64,000 bases of DNA from Streptomyces sp. 1-11 (GCF_007176755.1 NZ_BJTV01000020.1:1-64000), one strand, 5' to 3'. Positions 25,335 through 35,948 are shown, counted from the stretch's first letter. Notes: generated by a model from the letters alone, not told the origin. Translations and numbers: made by a program.

Positions 25335-27413
25335 GTGCGGGACGTGCGGTGGCGGCGGGTGGCCAGTCAGATCGGGCGGAGCGCCACGGTGTGGGCGGTC
25401 TCCACGCTCACCATGCTCGTGCTCGCCGGACTGCTGCCCGACTTCAGGCTCCAGTCCACGGACGGTGACAGCGCCACCCACATAGCCGTCACGGCCGCCT
25501 GCGGCGCCGGCGCGTTCGGTCTGCTGTCCGCCCTGGTGTGGCCGCTGCTGGTACGGCTGCTGCTGCTCGTGCCCGCCCTCGTCCTCGGCCTGCTGGTCTT
25601 CTTCCTCAACGGCTCACTGCTGCTGCTCGCCCTGTGGCTCAACCCCTCCGGCCGCCCCGAGGCCGCCCCGGAGACCGCCGTCGTGGTGGCCGCCGTGATG
25701 TCCGCCGTCGCCTCGGCCACCGGCGGGGCCCTCGCCGTACGCGACGACGACGCCTACCGCAGCCGGCTGCTGCGCCTCGCCGACCGCCGCCGAAGAGCCG
25801 GGCCGCCCTGCGCGGACACCCCCGGTCTGGTCTTCATCCAGCTCGACGGCGTCGGCCACGACGTACTCACCGACGCCGTCCGCAGGGGCCTGATGCCGAC
25901 CGTCGGCCGCTGGCTGGCGACCGCCGACGGCATGCGGCCCACCCACCGGCTCACTCCGTGGCGCACCGACTGGTCCAGCCAGACCGGCGCCAGCCAGCTC
26001 GGCATCCTGCACGGCAGCACCTTCGACGTGCCCGCCTTCCGCTGGTACGAGAAGGACCGCGGCGAGGTGATCGTGTGCAACCGCCCGACCAGCGCCGCCG
26101 AACTGCAGCGCCGCGCCGTGCGGCGCACGGGCGACGGGGGACTGCTCGCCGTGGACGGCGCCAGCCGGGGCAACCTGTTCAGCGGCGGCGCGGGCGAACA
26201 GGCCCTCGTCCTGTCCATCGCCATCCGTCGCCGCGGCCGGGACAACCGTTCCCGCGCCGGCTACTTCGCCTACTTTTCCGACCCCGCCAACGCCGTGCGC
26301 ACGGCCCTGTCCTTCGCCGCCGAGGTGGTCCGCGAGATCGTCCAGTCCACCCGGGCGCGTCTGCGCAAGCAGCGGCCCCGGGTCGGCCGCGGCGGCCTCT
26401 ACCCGTTCGTGCGCGCCTTCGCCACCGTCGTCGAGCGCGACGTCGTGGTCGCCGCCGTGCTCGGCGACCTGCTCGCCGGCCGGAGCGCCGTCTACGCCGA
26501 CCTCGTCGCCTACGACGAGGTCGCCCACCACTCCGGGCCGCGCAGCCGGGACGCCGAGAAGGTCCTCCAGCGGCTCGACCGCTCCCTCGCCCTGGTCGAG
26601 AAGGCCGCCGAGCACGCCCCGCGCCCCTACCACGTCGTCGTCCTGTCCGACCACGGCCAGAGCCCGGGCGAGACCTTCCGCTCCCGCTACGGGCTCACCC
26701 TCGCCGACCTGGTCCGGGCGGGCTGCGGACTGCCCGTGCCGCGCCGCGCCGAGCGGACCCGCAGCGGCGCCGAGGCCCGCACCGCCGTCCGCGCCGCCCT
26801 GGGCAGGCCCGAGGAGGAGAACGGCGACGGGCACCGCCCCGCCCGCGGCACCGAACCCGTCGTGCTCGCCTCCGGCAACCTGGGCCTGGTGTCCTTCCCG
26901 GACGTGCCGCACCGGATGACCCGGGAGGAGATGGACGCCCGCCACCCGGGCCTGCTCACCACCCTCGCCAACCACCCCGGCATCGGCTTCCTGCTGGTGC
27001 GCAGCGAGGAGCACGACGGCGTGGTGCTCGGTCCGTACGGCACCGAGATCCCGCTGGCCCGTCTGGACGCGGAGCCCGGACCGCTGGCCGGCTTCGGGCC
27101 CGGCGCCGCGGACGCCGTACGCCGCACCCACTCCTTCCCGCATACCGCCGACATCATGGTCAACTCCTTCCACGACCCCGCCGACGGCGAAGTCCTCGCC
27201 TTCGAGGAGCAGATCGGCTCCCACGGCGGTCTCGGCGGCGCCCAGTCCCGGCCGTTCCTGCTCTCCCCGCTCGCCCTGTCCGCGCCGGCCGCCGACGGCG
27301 AGGAGCCGGCCGGCGCCGAGCACGTGCACCGGGTGCTGCGCCGCTGGCTGCTGGAGGCGGACGGCCCGCAGGTGCCGGTCACCCCGCGGACCGAGGAGGA
27401 GCGGGCCGCCTGA
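25335..27413 (+). CDS. Phage-holin-like membrane domain fused to an alkaline-phosphatase-superfamily domain
   Basis: A 692-residue protein. Residues 15-130 hold four hydrophobic helices in the pattern of the four-TM mycobacterial-holin family (STLTMLVLAGLLPDF, LLSALVWPLLVRLLLLVPAL, GLLVFFLNGSLLLLALWL). From residue 155 a type I phosphodiesterase/alkaline phosphatase-like domain follows: GLVFIQLDGVGHDVLTDAV, then TDWSSQTGASQLGILHGS, YADLVAYDEVAHHSGP, VVLSDHGQSPGETFRSRYG and SHGGLGGAQSRPFLL. The latter is predicted to bind two metals and to be membrane-anchored. GTG start at 25335 is the best available; 146 bp of GC-palindrome-rich sequence precedes it. Confidence 0.8.
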   Translation: MRDVRWRRVASQIGRSATVWAVSTLTMLVLAGLLPDFRLQSTDGDSATHIAVTAACGAGAFGLLSALVWPLLVRLLLLVPALVLGLLVFFLNGSLLLLALWLNPSGRPEAAPETAVVVAAVMSAVASATGGALAVRDDDAYRSRLLRLADRRRRAGPPCADTPGLVFIQLDGVGHDVLTDAVRRGLMPTVGRWLATADGMRPTHRLTPWRTDWSSQTGASQLGILHGSTFDVPAFRWYEKDRGEVIVCNRPTSAAELQRRAVRRTGDGGLLAVDGASRGNLFSGGAGEQALVLSIAIRRRGRDNRSRAGYFAYFSDPANAVRTALSFAAEVVREIVQSTRARLRKQRPRVGRGGLYPFVRAFATVVERDVVVAAVLGDLLAGRSAVYADLVAYDEVAHHSGPRSRDAEKVLQRLDRSLALVEKAAEHAPRPYHVVVLSDHGQSPGETFRSRYGLTLADLVRAGCGLPVPRRAERTRSGAEARTAVRAALGRPEEENGDGHRPARGTEPVVLASGNLGLVSFPDVPHRMTREEMDARHPGLLTTLANHPGIGFLLVRSEEHDGVVLGPYGTEIPLARLDAEPGPLAGFGPGAADAVRRTHSFPHTADIMVNSFHDPADGEVLAFEEQIGSHGGLGGAQSRPFLLSPLALSAPAADGEEPAGAEHVHRVLRRWLLEADGPQVPVTPRTEEERAA

Positions 27414-27513
27414 GCACGGCGGCGGCCCGGTCCGTGCGGTGTGCCGCGTCCGAGTGTGATCGGATGGGACGCGGTACCCGAACAACTCGGACTCCCATGG
27501 GAAAGGAACAGCC

Positions 27514-27939
27514 GTGGCAACCACGCGCACCGCACACACCGTCTGGGAAGGCAACCTGCTCGAGGGCAACGGCGTCGTCACCTTCGACTCCTCCGGCATC
27601 GGCCAGCAGCCGGTGTCGTGGCCGTCGCGCGCCGAGCAGGCGAACGGCAGGACCAGCCCCGAGGAGCTGATCGCCGCCGCCCACTCGAGCTGCTTCTCCA
27701 TGGCACTCTCGCACGGCCTGGCCGGCGCCGGCACTCCGCCCACCCGTCTGGAGACCAAGGCCGACGTCACCTTCCAGCCCGGCGAGGGCATCACCGGCAT
27801 CCACCTCACCGTCCGCGGCGAGGTGCCGGGCCTGGACGAGGAGGGCTTCCGCTCGGCGGCCGAGGACGCCAAGAAGAACTGCCCGGTCAGCCAGGCCCTC
27901 ACCGGTACGACGATCACGCTGACGGCCGAGCTGGCCTGA
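27514..27939 (+). CDS. osmC: OsmC family peroxiredoxin-like protein
   Basis: A 141-residue OsmC-type protein: TVWEGNLLEGNGVVTFDSSG, the first redox Cys in SPEELIAAAHSSCFSMALSH and the second in AKKNCPVSQAL. It would reduce organic hydroperoxides in the cytosol. GGAAAGGAACA precedes the start. Downstream lies the dnaK promoter region. Confidence 0.92.
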   Translation: MATTRTAHTVWEGNLLEGNGVVTFDSSGIGQQPVSWPSRAEQANGRTSPEELIAAAHSSCFSMALSHGLAGAGTPPTRLETKADVTFQPGEGITGIHLTVRGEVPGLDEEGFRSAAEDAKKNCPVSQALTGTTITLTAELA

Positions 27940-28010
27940 CGCCCGTACGTCCCGCCGATGCCGCGTGCCCGCCGGGTGCGCGGCATCGCCGTTTCCTGGG
28001 AACCCGTGCA

Positions 28011-28039
28011 TTGACAAGCGCGTACCCGCGTTCTGTGCT
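28011..28039 (+). promoter_or_regulatory. Vegetative-type promoter candidate for dnaK
   Basis: TTGACA at 28011-28016 is followed after 17 bp by TGTGCT. The -35 is a perfect match to the SigA consensus, the -10 is weak. No perfect HAIR (HspR) or CIRCE operator was seen in 27940-28117. Confidence 0.45.
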
Positions 28040-28117
28040 GGGAGGGCGGCAGGCGTCCTCGCGGATGCGCCCCGGCGGAACCTCCTGGCGGAACCACCTG
28101 GCGGAAGGGGACGGACC

Positions 28118-30019
<1,902 letters not shown>

Positions 30020-30111
30020 CCACCCGCCACCCGGCGGACGCACCGCTCACCACGGCCCCCGGGCGCAGGCGTGCCGACGGCGCGGAGGTTCCTCCGGCAG
30101 TCGAACCGTCG

Positions 30112-30867
30112 CTAGGCGGATTCGCCCGGCGCGGCGGGGACGGCGCTCAGCGCGGTGGCCCGGTGTATGTCGGCCTGGATGCGCCGGGCCAGCGGACCGG
30201 GATCGCCGCGGAAGTAGAAGTGGTCGCCGTCGAAGCGGTGCAGGCCGAGGAAGTGCCGGGTCACCGAACTCCAGCCGGCGAGCGACTCGGCGGGGACCAC
30301 GGGATCGTGGCTCCCGGCGAAGGCGGAGACCGGCACCGGCAGCGGTGCCGGGGCGGGAGGGCGCCAGGTCTCGGAGAGCCGCAGGTCCCCCCGGATGGTG
30401 GGCTCGAACAGGGCCCACAGTTCGGGATCGTCCAGAACACTCCGCGGGGTGCCGGCCATGGCGACGAGCCGGCTTCGCAACGCCTCGTCGGACGGTGCGT
30501 CGGGCAGTGCGTCACACCCCGCGTCCACCGTCCCGCCGGGGGAGGCCGGCAAGGGGGCGACGCGCGCCGACACGCCCAGCCAGACGGGCGGGGTGCGGCC
30601 TTCGTCCAGCAGCCGGCGGGTCAGCGCGTAGGCCAGCAGTCCGCCCATGCTGTGGCCGAACAGCGCGAAGCCGCCGCCGAGTCCGCTGCCGAGCTCGATG
30701 AGGAAGTGGTCCACGAGGTCGTCCACGCTCGGCAGCGGAACCCGGCCGTCCATCAGCCGGCCCGGCGCGTCCGGTGTCCGTATCTCCCAGTCCTCGGGGA
30801 AGTGGGCGGCCCAGTCGCGGTACATCAGATGCGAACCACCGGCGTGGTGGAACACGAACAGGCGCAT
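30112..30867 (-). CDS. Type II thioesterase
   Basis: A 251-residue alpha/beta hydrolase of the external NRPS/PKS thioesterase class: LFVFHHAGGSHLMYRDWA at the start, the nucleophile in ALFGHSMGGLLAYALTRRL (Ser near residue 70), Asp in FAGSHDPVVPAE and His in FDGDHFYFRGD. It normally clears mis-loaded carrier proteins. The NRPS of this cluster has no built-in thioesterase, so this protein could also release the product; that is inference. It is the left edge of the cluster. Confidence 0.88.
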   Translation of the reverse strand: MRLFVFHHAGGSHLMYRDWAAHFPEDWEIRTPDAPGRLMDGRVPLPSVDDLVDHFLIELGSGLGGGFALFGHSMGGLLAYALTRRLLDEGRTPPVWLGVSARVAPLPASPGGTVDAGCDALPDAPSDEALRSRLVAMAGTPRSVLDDPELWALFEPTIRGDLRLSETWRPPAPAPLPVPVSAFAGSHDPVVPAESLAGWSSVTRHFLGLHRFDGDHFYFRGDPGPLARRIQADIHRATALSAVPAAPGESA

Positions 30868-31040
30868 GGTGACTCCGTCGACGTCGGCGAGGTGTGCGGC
30901 CGGAAGCCGGCCTGAGGAAGGGGGAGACGCGGGCGGTGCCCCGCGAACCGCCGCCCGGGGGTGGGGGCGCTTCGCGGGACACCTGTGCGCTCCGGGCGGT
31001 GACCGTCCAGGTCAGTGCCGCCCGGCCGCACGGACCGATG

Positions 31041-32456
31041 TCATCCCGCGGTGTCCGCGGCGCGCCGGCCCACGAAGCCGGCGACCACCAGGGCGCCCAC
31101 CAGCAGCAGGACTCCGGCGATGCCCATCGCCCGGCCGTAGTGCTGCGCTCCGTCACCCGAACCGATGACCACGCCCAGGATGGCGACACCGAGCACCGCA
31201 CCGCTCTGCCGGGCGGCGTTGAGGGCTCCGCCGCCGATGCCGGCGTGGTGCTTGGGCACCGAGCCGATGACGGCGGTGATGAGCGAGGGCATCGCGAAGG
31301 AGATGCCGAAGCCCAGCAGCAGCAGGCCCGCCATGCTGCCGACCCTCGACGCGGAGGCGTGCATGAAGGGAACCTGCAGCAGCGTGCCGGCGCCCATGAG
31401 GACGAATCCGAGGGTGGCGGGGATCCGCGGCCCGACCTTGGCGACGAGCTTGCCGGCGTAGCTGCCGTTGAAGGCGGTCGGCAGGGTGAGCGGCAGGAAC
31501 AGCAGGCCGGTCTGCATCGCGCTGGAGTGGTGCACGGTCTGGAAGAACAGCGAGAGCACGAACATGGCGCCCGACAGGCCGAAGTTGACCAGCAGTCCGG
31601 CCAGCAGGCCCGCCGAGAAGGTGGACGATCCGAACAGCGTCATCGGGAGCATGACGTCGCCGCGCCTGCCGCGCTCGACGAGGACGAACGCGACGCCCGA
31701 CACCGCCGCGGCGGCCAGGGTGGACAGGACCACCGCGTCGCCGAACCCGCGCTCACCGCCGGCGATCAGCCCGTAGGTGAGCAGGCCGAGGCAGGCGATG
31801 CCGGTGAGCTGCCCCGGCAGGTCGAGGCCGCGCTCCCGCTTGGGCGCCGTGAAAGGCGCCTTCTTCGCGGTGATCGCGATGCTGAGGGCGGCCACCGGGA
31901 CGTTGACGGCGAAGATGGCGCGCCAGCCAAGGGTGTCGGTGAGCAGTCCGCCGATCAGCGGCCCGGCAGCCAGCGCGACACCGGTGATCGCGGCCCAGAC
32001 GCCCATCGCCTTGGCCCGTTTGCCGGGATCCGGGTAGGCGTTGACGAACAGAGCCATCGACGTGGGCAGCAGACCGGCGCCGAACAGGCCCAGCAGTCCC
32101 CGCAGGACGATCAGGGACAGCGTGCCGGGTGCCGCCACGGAAAGGGCGGACACCAGCGCGAAGGCGCCGGAGCTGTAGAGGAAGAGTTGCTTGGCGCCCA
32201 GCCGGTCGGACAGCGCGCCGGCGGTGAGCAGGAACGCGGCGAACGTGAGGGTGTAGCCGTTCGAGATCCACTGGAGGGAGTCGACCGAGGCGTGGAACTC
32301 CTTCGCGATCGCCGGGAGTGCGACCACGACGACGGTGGTGTCGAGCAGCACCATGAAGTAGCCCAGAGAGATGCCCAGCAGGAGCCAGTCGCGCGGTTTC
32401 CTCGTTGCAGCCGGAGCTGCGAGATCGTCAAGTGGTTGCTCGGGTAACGTCGTCAC
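31041..32456 (-). CDS. MFS transporter, DHA2 (14-TM) drug exporter type
   Basis: A 471-residue transporter with about 14 membrane helices, the TM1 segment LLGISLGYFMVLLDTTVVVV, the motif A-like loop DRLGAKQLFLYSSGAFALV and GLFGAGLLPTSMALFVNAYP. It probably exports the cluster product by proton antiport. I use the GTG at 32456 (AAGGAAA upstream). An ATG at 32627 would add 57 disordered residues, but it sits 5 nt after a cluster-type -10 box, so a leaderless longer form cannot be excluded. Confidence 0.88.
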   Translation of the reverse strand: MTTLPEQPLDDLAAPAATRKPRDWLLLGISLGYFMVLLDTTVVVVALPAIAKEFHASVDSLQWISNGYTLTFAAFLLTAGALSDRLGAKQLFLYSSGAFALVSALSVAAPGTLSLIVLRGLLGLFGAGLLPTSMALFVNAYPDPGKRAKAMGVWAAITGVALAAGPLIGGLLTDTLGWRAIFAVNVPVAALSIAITAKKAPFTAPKRERGLDLPGQLTGIACLGLLTYGLIAGGERGFGDAVVLSTLAAAAVSGVAFVLVERGRRGDVMLPMTLFGSSTFSAGLLAGLLVNFGLSGAMFVLSLFFQTVHHSSAMQTGLLFLPLTLPTAFNGSYAGKLVAKVGPRIPATLGFVLMGAGTLLQVPFMHASASRVGSMAGLLLLGFGISFAMPSLITAVIGSVPKHHAGIGGGALNAARQSGAVLGVAILGVVIGSGDGAQHYGRAMGIAGVLLLVGALVVAGFVGRRAADTAG

Positions 32457-32627
32457 TCGTACTCGGTTTCCTTGTTCTCGACGCGGGGGGATGGCGGGCG
32501 CACTGATCGGACAGTGGCCAGGGGCATACGAGGGACCGGCTCGCGGTGGCCGTGGGATGCCGGCCGTCCGTCTTCGTCCAGGGGTCGGTGACTCAGCTGC
32601 GGGCGCGAGGGCCCCTACCGTCGACAT

Positions 32628-32641
32628 CTACTAAACTATCA
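32628..32641 (-). promoter_or_regulatory. Cluster promoter box C (exporter gene)
   Basis: On the minus strand TGATAGTTTAG (32641-32631) matches the box TGRTAGTNTAG found at three other promoters of this cluster. TAGTTT serves as a -10 hexamer. It lies between the acyltransferase and the MFS gene and would start a separate exporter transcript. An ATG begins 5 nt after the hexamer at 32627. Confidence 0.6.
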
Positions 32642-32689
32642 CCGTGAGAGTCGAGTGGGCAACCGTGTCCGCCCTGTGCCGAGGGGGCG

Positions 32690-33871
32690 TCAGCCGCTGC
32701 GGCGCCGTGCGCGCGAGAACCTGCGCGTCAGCGGCCTCTCCACGAGGGAGTACAGGGCCCAGGAGGCCAGCAGGGTGGCGCCCGCCTCGGCGGCGATGAG
32801 GGCGACGCCGGTCCCGGTCCCGTACAGCCCGGTGCCGAGCAGCCTGCGGAACCAGGCGAGCACGATGAAGTGCAGGAGGTAGAAGGCGAAGGACACGTTG
32901 CCGAGCCAGGTCATGGCCCGGCTGCGGAACAGCGTGAACCGGCCTTCGTCGTCCGCCACGGCGGCCGCGGCGATGAGGGTGGCCGCGGGGACGAGGCACA
33001 TCGCCCGCTGGGCGTACAGGTAGGGCACGTGGTAGCAGGCGGCGTATCCGGCGGCCAGCAGGACGCCGGACCAGACCATTCCGATGTTGCGCCAGCGATT
33101 CAGCATCACGGCCCGGGCGACCAGGATTCCGAGCGCGAAGTCCAGTACCCGCGGCCCCGGCATGATGTAGGCGAACCAGTAGTGGACCGGGGAGGTGCCG
33201 TCCGTACCCGGCATCACATGGGGCCCGGCCGGCACGAGGAGCCGGGTGACCAGGGGCGTGGCGAAGACGGCGGCCACGGTGCCGGCGATCCAGTACTTCA
33301 GCCGGGCGGCCGGTATTCGCTTGACGCCGGCCAGGAGGAGCGGGAAGGCCAGGTAGAAGACGGCTTCCACGGCGAGCGACCAGCTCGGCGGGTTCACCGG
33401 CAGGTGCTCGGTGAAGTACGGCGTCCACACCTGGAGCATGAACAGCGCGCCGAGGGCGGGCAGGACGGGCGTCGAGGCCGCGTACAGCACCATCGCCAGG
33501 ACCCACGCGACGACGTAGTTGGGCATGATCTTGACGAAGCGCCGGCGCCAGAAGGACGGTGCCGTGTCGCCGGCGGAGGCCGACCAGGTCAGCACGAATC
33601 CGCTGAGCACGAAGAAGAACGTCACGCCCAGGGCGCCGCTCGGGCCGACGGCCCAGCCGTAGCGGTGCTCCACCCCGTCGTCGGCGAACAGCCGCACCGT
33701 GGGCAACGGCATCGAGGCGTGGAAGAGGAACACCATGAACGCCGCGGGGAAACGCAGGCCGGTCAGGGACGGAAGCCGGCTCGTCCGACGTCGCGGCGCG
33801 CCCTCGCCGGAGGCGGCGGCCGTCGGCCGTTCCGGTGCGGTCGTCACCGCGCGTATGTCGTCAGTGGACAC
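32690..33871 (-). CDS. Acyltransferase 3 family membrane protein (OafA/YrhL type)
   Basis: A 393-residue integral membrane acyltransferase with about ten hydrophobic segments. Landmarks are LPSLTGLRFPAAFMVFLFHA with the conserved Arg and His, VTFFFVLSGFVLTWSASAG, and a late FAFYLLHFIVLAWFRRLLG. The family O-acylates sugars, peptidoglycan or secondary metabolites. Here a hydroxyl made by the proline hydroxylase or on the aryl ring is a plausible acceptor. GTG 33871 is preceded by GAGGAGC. A tRNA-like gene lies 105 nt upstream on the same strand. Confidence 0.84.
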   Translation of the reverse strand: MSTDDIRAVTTAPERPTAAASGEGAPRRRTSRLPSLTGLRFPAAFMVFLFHASMPLPTVRLFADDGVEHRYGWAVGPSGALGVTFFFVLSGFVLTWSASAGDTAPSFWRRRFVKIMPNYVVAWVLAMVLYAASTPVLPALGALFMLQVWTPYFTEHLPVNPPSWSLAVEAVFYLAFPLLLAGVKRIPAARLKYWIAGTVAAVFATPLVTRLLVPAGPHVMPGTDGTSPVHYWFAYIMPGPRVLDFALGILVARAVMLNRWRNIGMVWSGVLLAAGYAACYHVPYLYAQRAMCLVPAATLIAAAAVADDEGRFTLFRSRAMTWLGNVSFAFYLLHFIVLAWFRRLLGTGLYGTGTGVALIAAEAGATLLASWALYSLVERPLTRRFSRARRRSG

Positions 33872-33975
33872 GTGAACTCGCTCCTCGCTGGGCCGGGCTG
33901 GGGTGGGCGGGGTGTCCGCGTGGCGCACGCGGTGCCCGCGAAAGGTGCCCGGGGTCGCGTCCGGGCGCGTGGCGG

Positions 33976-34047
33976 TCGGGGCAGCTGGAGTCGAACCAGC
34001 AACTGGCTGCCGGAGACCGGCAGGCGGTACACCACCTACGTGCCCCG
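33976..34047 (-). tRNA. Unusual tRNA-like gene with tRNA-Pro-type acceptor ends
   Basis: The 72-nt minus-strand sequence folds as a tRNA. Acceptor arms CGGGGCA and TGCCCCG pair over seven base pairs. The T-arm is GCTGG-TTCGACT-CCAGC with a canonical loop, and the anticodon arm is CTGCC-GGTCTCC-GGCAG. The position-73 base is A and CCG follows, so CCA is not fully encoded. C1-G72 with A73 is the signature of bacterial tRNA-Pro. Oddities: position 33 is G instead of T, the anticodon by position is TCT (Arg), and the D-arm is short (GGT-GGTGT-ACC). It may be a specialised tRNA, a degenerate tRNA-Pro, or an RNA element of the operon. Confidence 0.55.
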
Positions 34048-34130
34048 GTGTCCGGTAGCGGCCGGCGCGCGTCCGCGACGCGCCGCGCCACCGGGGCCGA
34101 ACCGGGGTCACGGGGGACGGAGCCGCACCG

Positions 34131-35003
34131 TCACCAGGAGGTCAGGGAGAAACGCTCGCTCAGGGTGCGGGCCGCCATGGCGAAGTCCCTGATCTGCTCC
34201 GCCTTCCGGACCATCTTCTCGTCGCGGGTCTGCTGTGCGATCTCGATCAGCCAGTCGTAGGTGTGGCTGGGGTGCACGTCGTACTTGTAGTGCAGCTTGG
34301 ACAGCAGGAACAGGATGTCCCGGAAGTTCTCCCGCTCGATCACCTGGCCCAGCGAGAGGATCCGCTGCCGTTGCTCCGCGGTGAAGGGGCGGCGTTCGGG
34401 CAGGTCGGGCGTGGAGCCGGGGGCGTAGACGGTGGCGTCCGAGAAGATCTCCTTCTCGTCGAAGGGACCGTCGAACGCGAAGTCGACGCACAGGGACTGG
34501 CGGCTGATCTCGGAGAAGTTGACCGCGGAGTGCACCGTCGCCGCGTCCAGGAACCATATTTCACCCGGGCGCATGTGGATGACGGTGTCCTCGTTCGAGT
34601 GGAAGGCGAGCGGGCTGTCCTCCAGGACCATGAACGTACGGAAGTAGCGGTCGACTTCGCGGTCCAGCTCCACGAAGTCGCGGTGCGGGATGACGATGGC
34701 GTTCTTCAGGTTCCGGGACCGTGCCATCTGCAGGTGCGTGCCGTCGAAGACCGTGGTCACGATCTCCTTCAGGTAGGGGACGTGCTCCACGTGCGCGGTC
34801 GGCCGGGCGGCGGTGTCCTTGAGGTCGCGGTAGAGCCGGTCCTCGCTGTCCCCGGAGGCGTTCCACAGGGGGACGTGCTTCCAGAAGCCGTTGCTGAATT
34901 CGTCGTACTCCTCCTCCACGGTCGGCACCGCGGCGAGGTATGCGAGATCCGGTGCCAACCGGGTCCGATCGAGTTCGATCCTGCCAAGGATGTGCGAGCG
35001 CAT
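34131..35003 (-). CDS. L-proline cis-3-hydroxylase (type II)
   Basis: A 290-residue Fe(II)/2-oxoglutarate oxygenase. The facial triad is His107-Asp109 in IPHRDFVELDREVDRYF and His158 in FLDAATVHSAVNF, and the 2-oxoglutarate Arg is Arg168. These positions equal those known for Streptomyces sp. TH1 proline 3-hydroxylase, which from memory has the same length and a nearly identical start. It would turn free L-proline into cis-3-hydroxy-L-proline. I chose ATG 35003 (CTGGAGGGCCGG upstream); ATG 35054 adds 17 residues absent from the TH1 enzyme. It is driven by the bidirectional element at 35088-35121. Confidence 0.92.
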   Translation of the reverse strand: MRSHILGRIELDRTRLAPDLAYLAAVPTVEEEYDEFSNGFWKHVPLWNASGDSEDRLYRDLKDTAARPTAHVEHVPYLKEIVTTVFDGTHLQMARSRNLKNAIVIPHRDFVELDREVDRYFRTFMVLEDSPLAFHSNEDTVIHMRPGEIWFLDAATVHSAVNFSEISRQSLCVDFAFDGPFDEKEIFSDATVYAPGSTPDLPERRPFTAEQRQRILSLGQVIERENFRDILFLLSKLHYKYDVHPSHTYDWLIEIAQQTRDEKMVRKAEQIRDFAMAARTLSERFSLTSW

Positions 35004-35087
35004 CCGGCCCTCCAGGTCGCGAAACAGGTGCGGTACGCGCGGCGGCATCGGCACAGGTGGTGCCGGATCGGCGACGCCCGCGATGAG

Positions 35088-35121
35088 ACCTACCGTAACA
35101 ACACGTGAGATGATAGTCTAG
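35088..35121. promoter_or_regulatory. Bidirectional promoter element A (hydroxylase / DHB dehydrogenase)
   Basis: Read on the minus strand, TAGACT and TACGGT stand 17 bp apart and make a SigA-like promoter for the proline hydroxylase gene (start site about 35084, 80-nt leader). Read on the plus strand, TGATAGTCTAG (35111-35121) supplies a -10 TAGTCT placed 6 nt before the dehydrogenase ATG at 35126. The same 34-nt arrangement, 25 of 34 bases identical, recurs at 37848-37881. Confidence 0.65.
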
Positions 35122-35125
35122 GAAA

Positions 35126-35920
35126 ATGACGGAGAAGCGGATCGAGGGCGTGTCGGATGCCGGCGTGATCGTGACGGGCGCCGCAGGAGGTATCGGTCGG
35201 GCGGTCGCGGAGGCGTTCGCGCGCGCTGAGGCGCGTGTGGTCCTCTGGGACGCCGGCGAGCGGGTCCACGCCGCCGCCGAGGAGATCCAGGCGCACGGTG
35301 CCGCGACGGTGCGGGCGGTACGGGTGGACGTCACCGACCGCGTCGCCGTGAGCGAGGCGTTCGACTCCTCCGAGGCCGCTGCGGGCAGTGTGTCCGTCGT
35401 GGTCCATGCCGCCGGCACGCTGGCCATGGGCCCGGCGCTCCGGGCCGCCGCGGACACCTGGGAACGCTGTCTGACGACGAACGCGACCGGCACCATGCAC
35501 GTCGCCTCGGAGGCGGCGCGGCGCATGGTCCCGCGCGGGCGGGGTGCGATCACCGTCATCACCTCCAACGCGGCGTCGACCCCCCGCGTCGGGATGAGTG
35601 CCTACGGCGCGTCCAAGGCGGCGGCCGCCGCCTTCGTGCGCGGTCTGGGCCTGGAGGTCGCCGGCCACGGCGTGCGGTGCAACCTTGTCTCGCCCGGCTC
35701 GACCGACACCGAGATGCTGCGCCGGAGCTGGACCGGCACCGCGGACATCGACTCCACGATCTCCGGCGATCCCGCCGCGTACCGGCTGGGCATCCCGCTC
35801 CGCCGTGTCGCACAGCCGCAGGACATAGCCGACGCCGCTCTCTTCCTGTCCTCCACCGCCGCGCGCCACATCACACTGCACGACCTGCGTGTCGACGGCG
35901 GCGCCACCTTGGACATGTGA
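35126..35920 (+). CDS. dhbA: 2,3-dihydro-2,3-dihydroxybenzoate dehydrogenase (SDR)
   Basis: A 264-residue short-chain dehydrogenase with the NAD motif VIVTGAAGGIGRAVAEAFAR, the NAG-type VVVHAAGTLAMG, and the catalytic Tyr and Lys in SAYGASKAAAAAFVRGLGLE. Length, order and context with isochorismatase and DHB ligase fit the EntA/DhbA step: oxidation of dihydro-DHB to 2,3-dihydroxybenzoate. There is no Shine-Dalgarno sequence at usable distance; a -10 hexamer ends 6 nt before the ATG, so the mRNA is probably leaderless. Confidence 0.85.
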   Translation: MTEKRIEGVSDAGVIVTGAAGGIGRAVAEAFARAEARVVLWDAGERVHAAAEEIQAHGAATVRAVRVDVTDRVAVSEAFDSSEAAAGSVSVVVHAAGTLAMGPALRAAADTWERCLTTNATGTMHVASEAARRMVPRGRGAITVITSNAASTPRVGMSAYGASKAAAAAFVRGLGLEVAGHGVRCNLVSPGSTDTEMLRRSWTGTADIDSTISGDPAAYRLGIPLRRVAQPQDIADAALFLSSTAARHITLHDLRVDGGATLDM

Positions 35921-35948
35921 CGCCCCACCATCAGAGAAAGGACGCCAG

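Noticed and set aside
30079..30092. Terminator between dnaK and the thioesterase gene
   Set aside because: CGGAGG-TT-CCTCCG has only a two-base loop and no stable extension, so I do not call it a terminator.
32456..32627. Separate small gene encoded by the 57 codons before the exporter
   Set aside because: The segment is Pro/Arg-rich without motifs and is in frame with the exporter, so it is an untranslated leader or an N-terminal extension.
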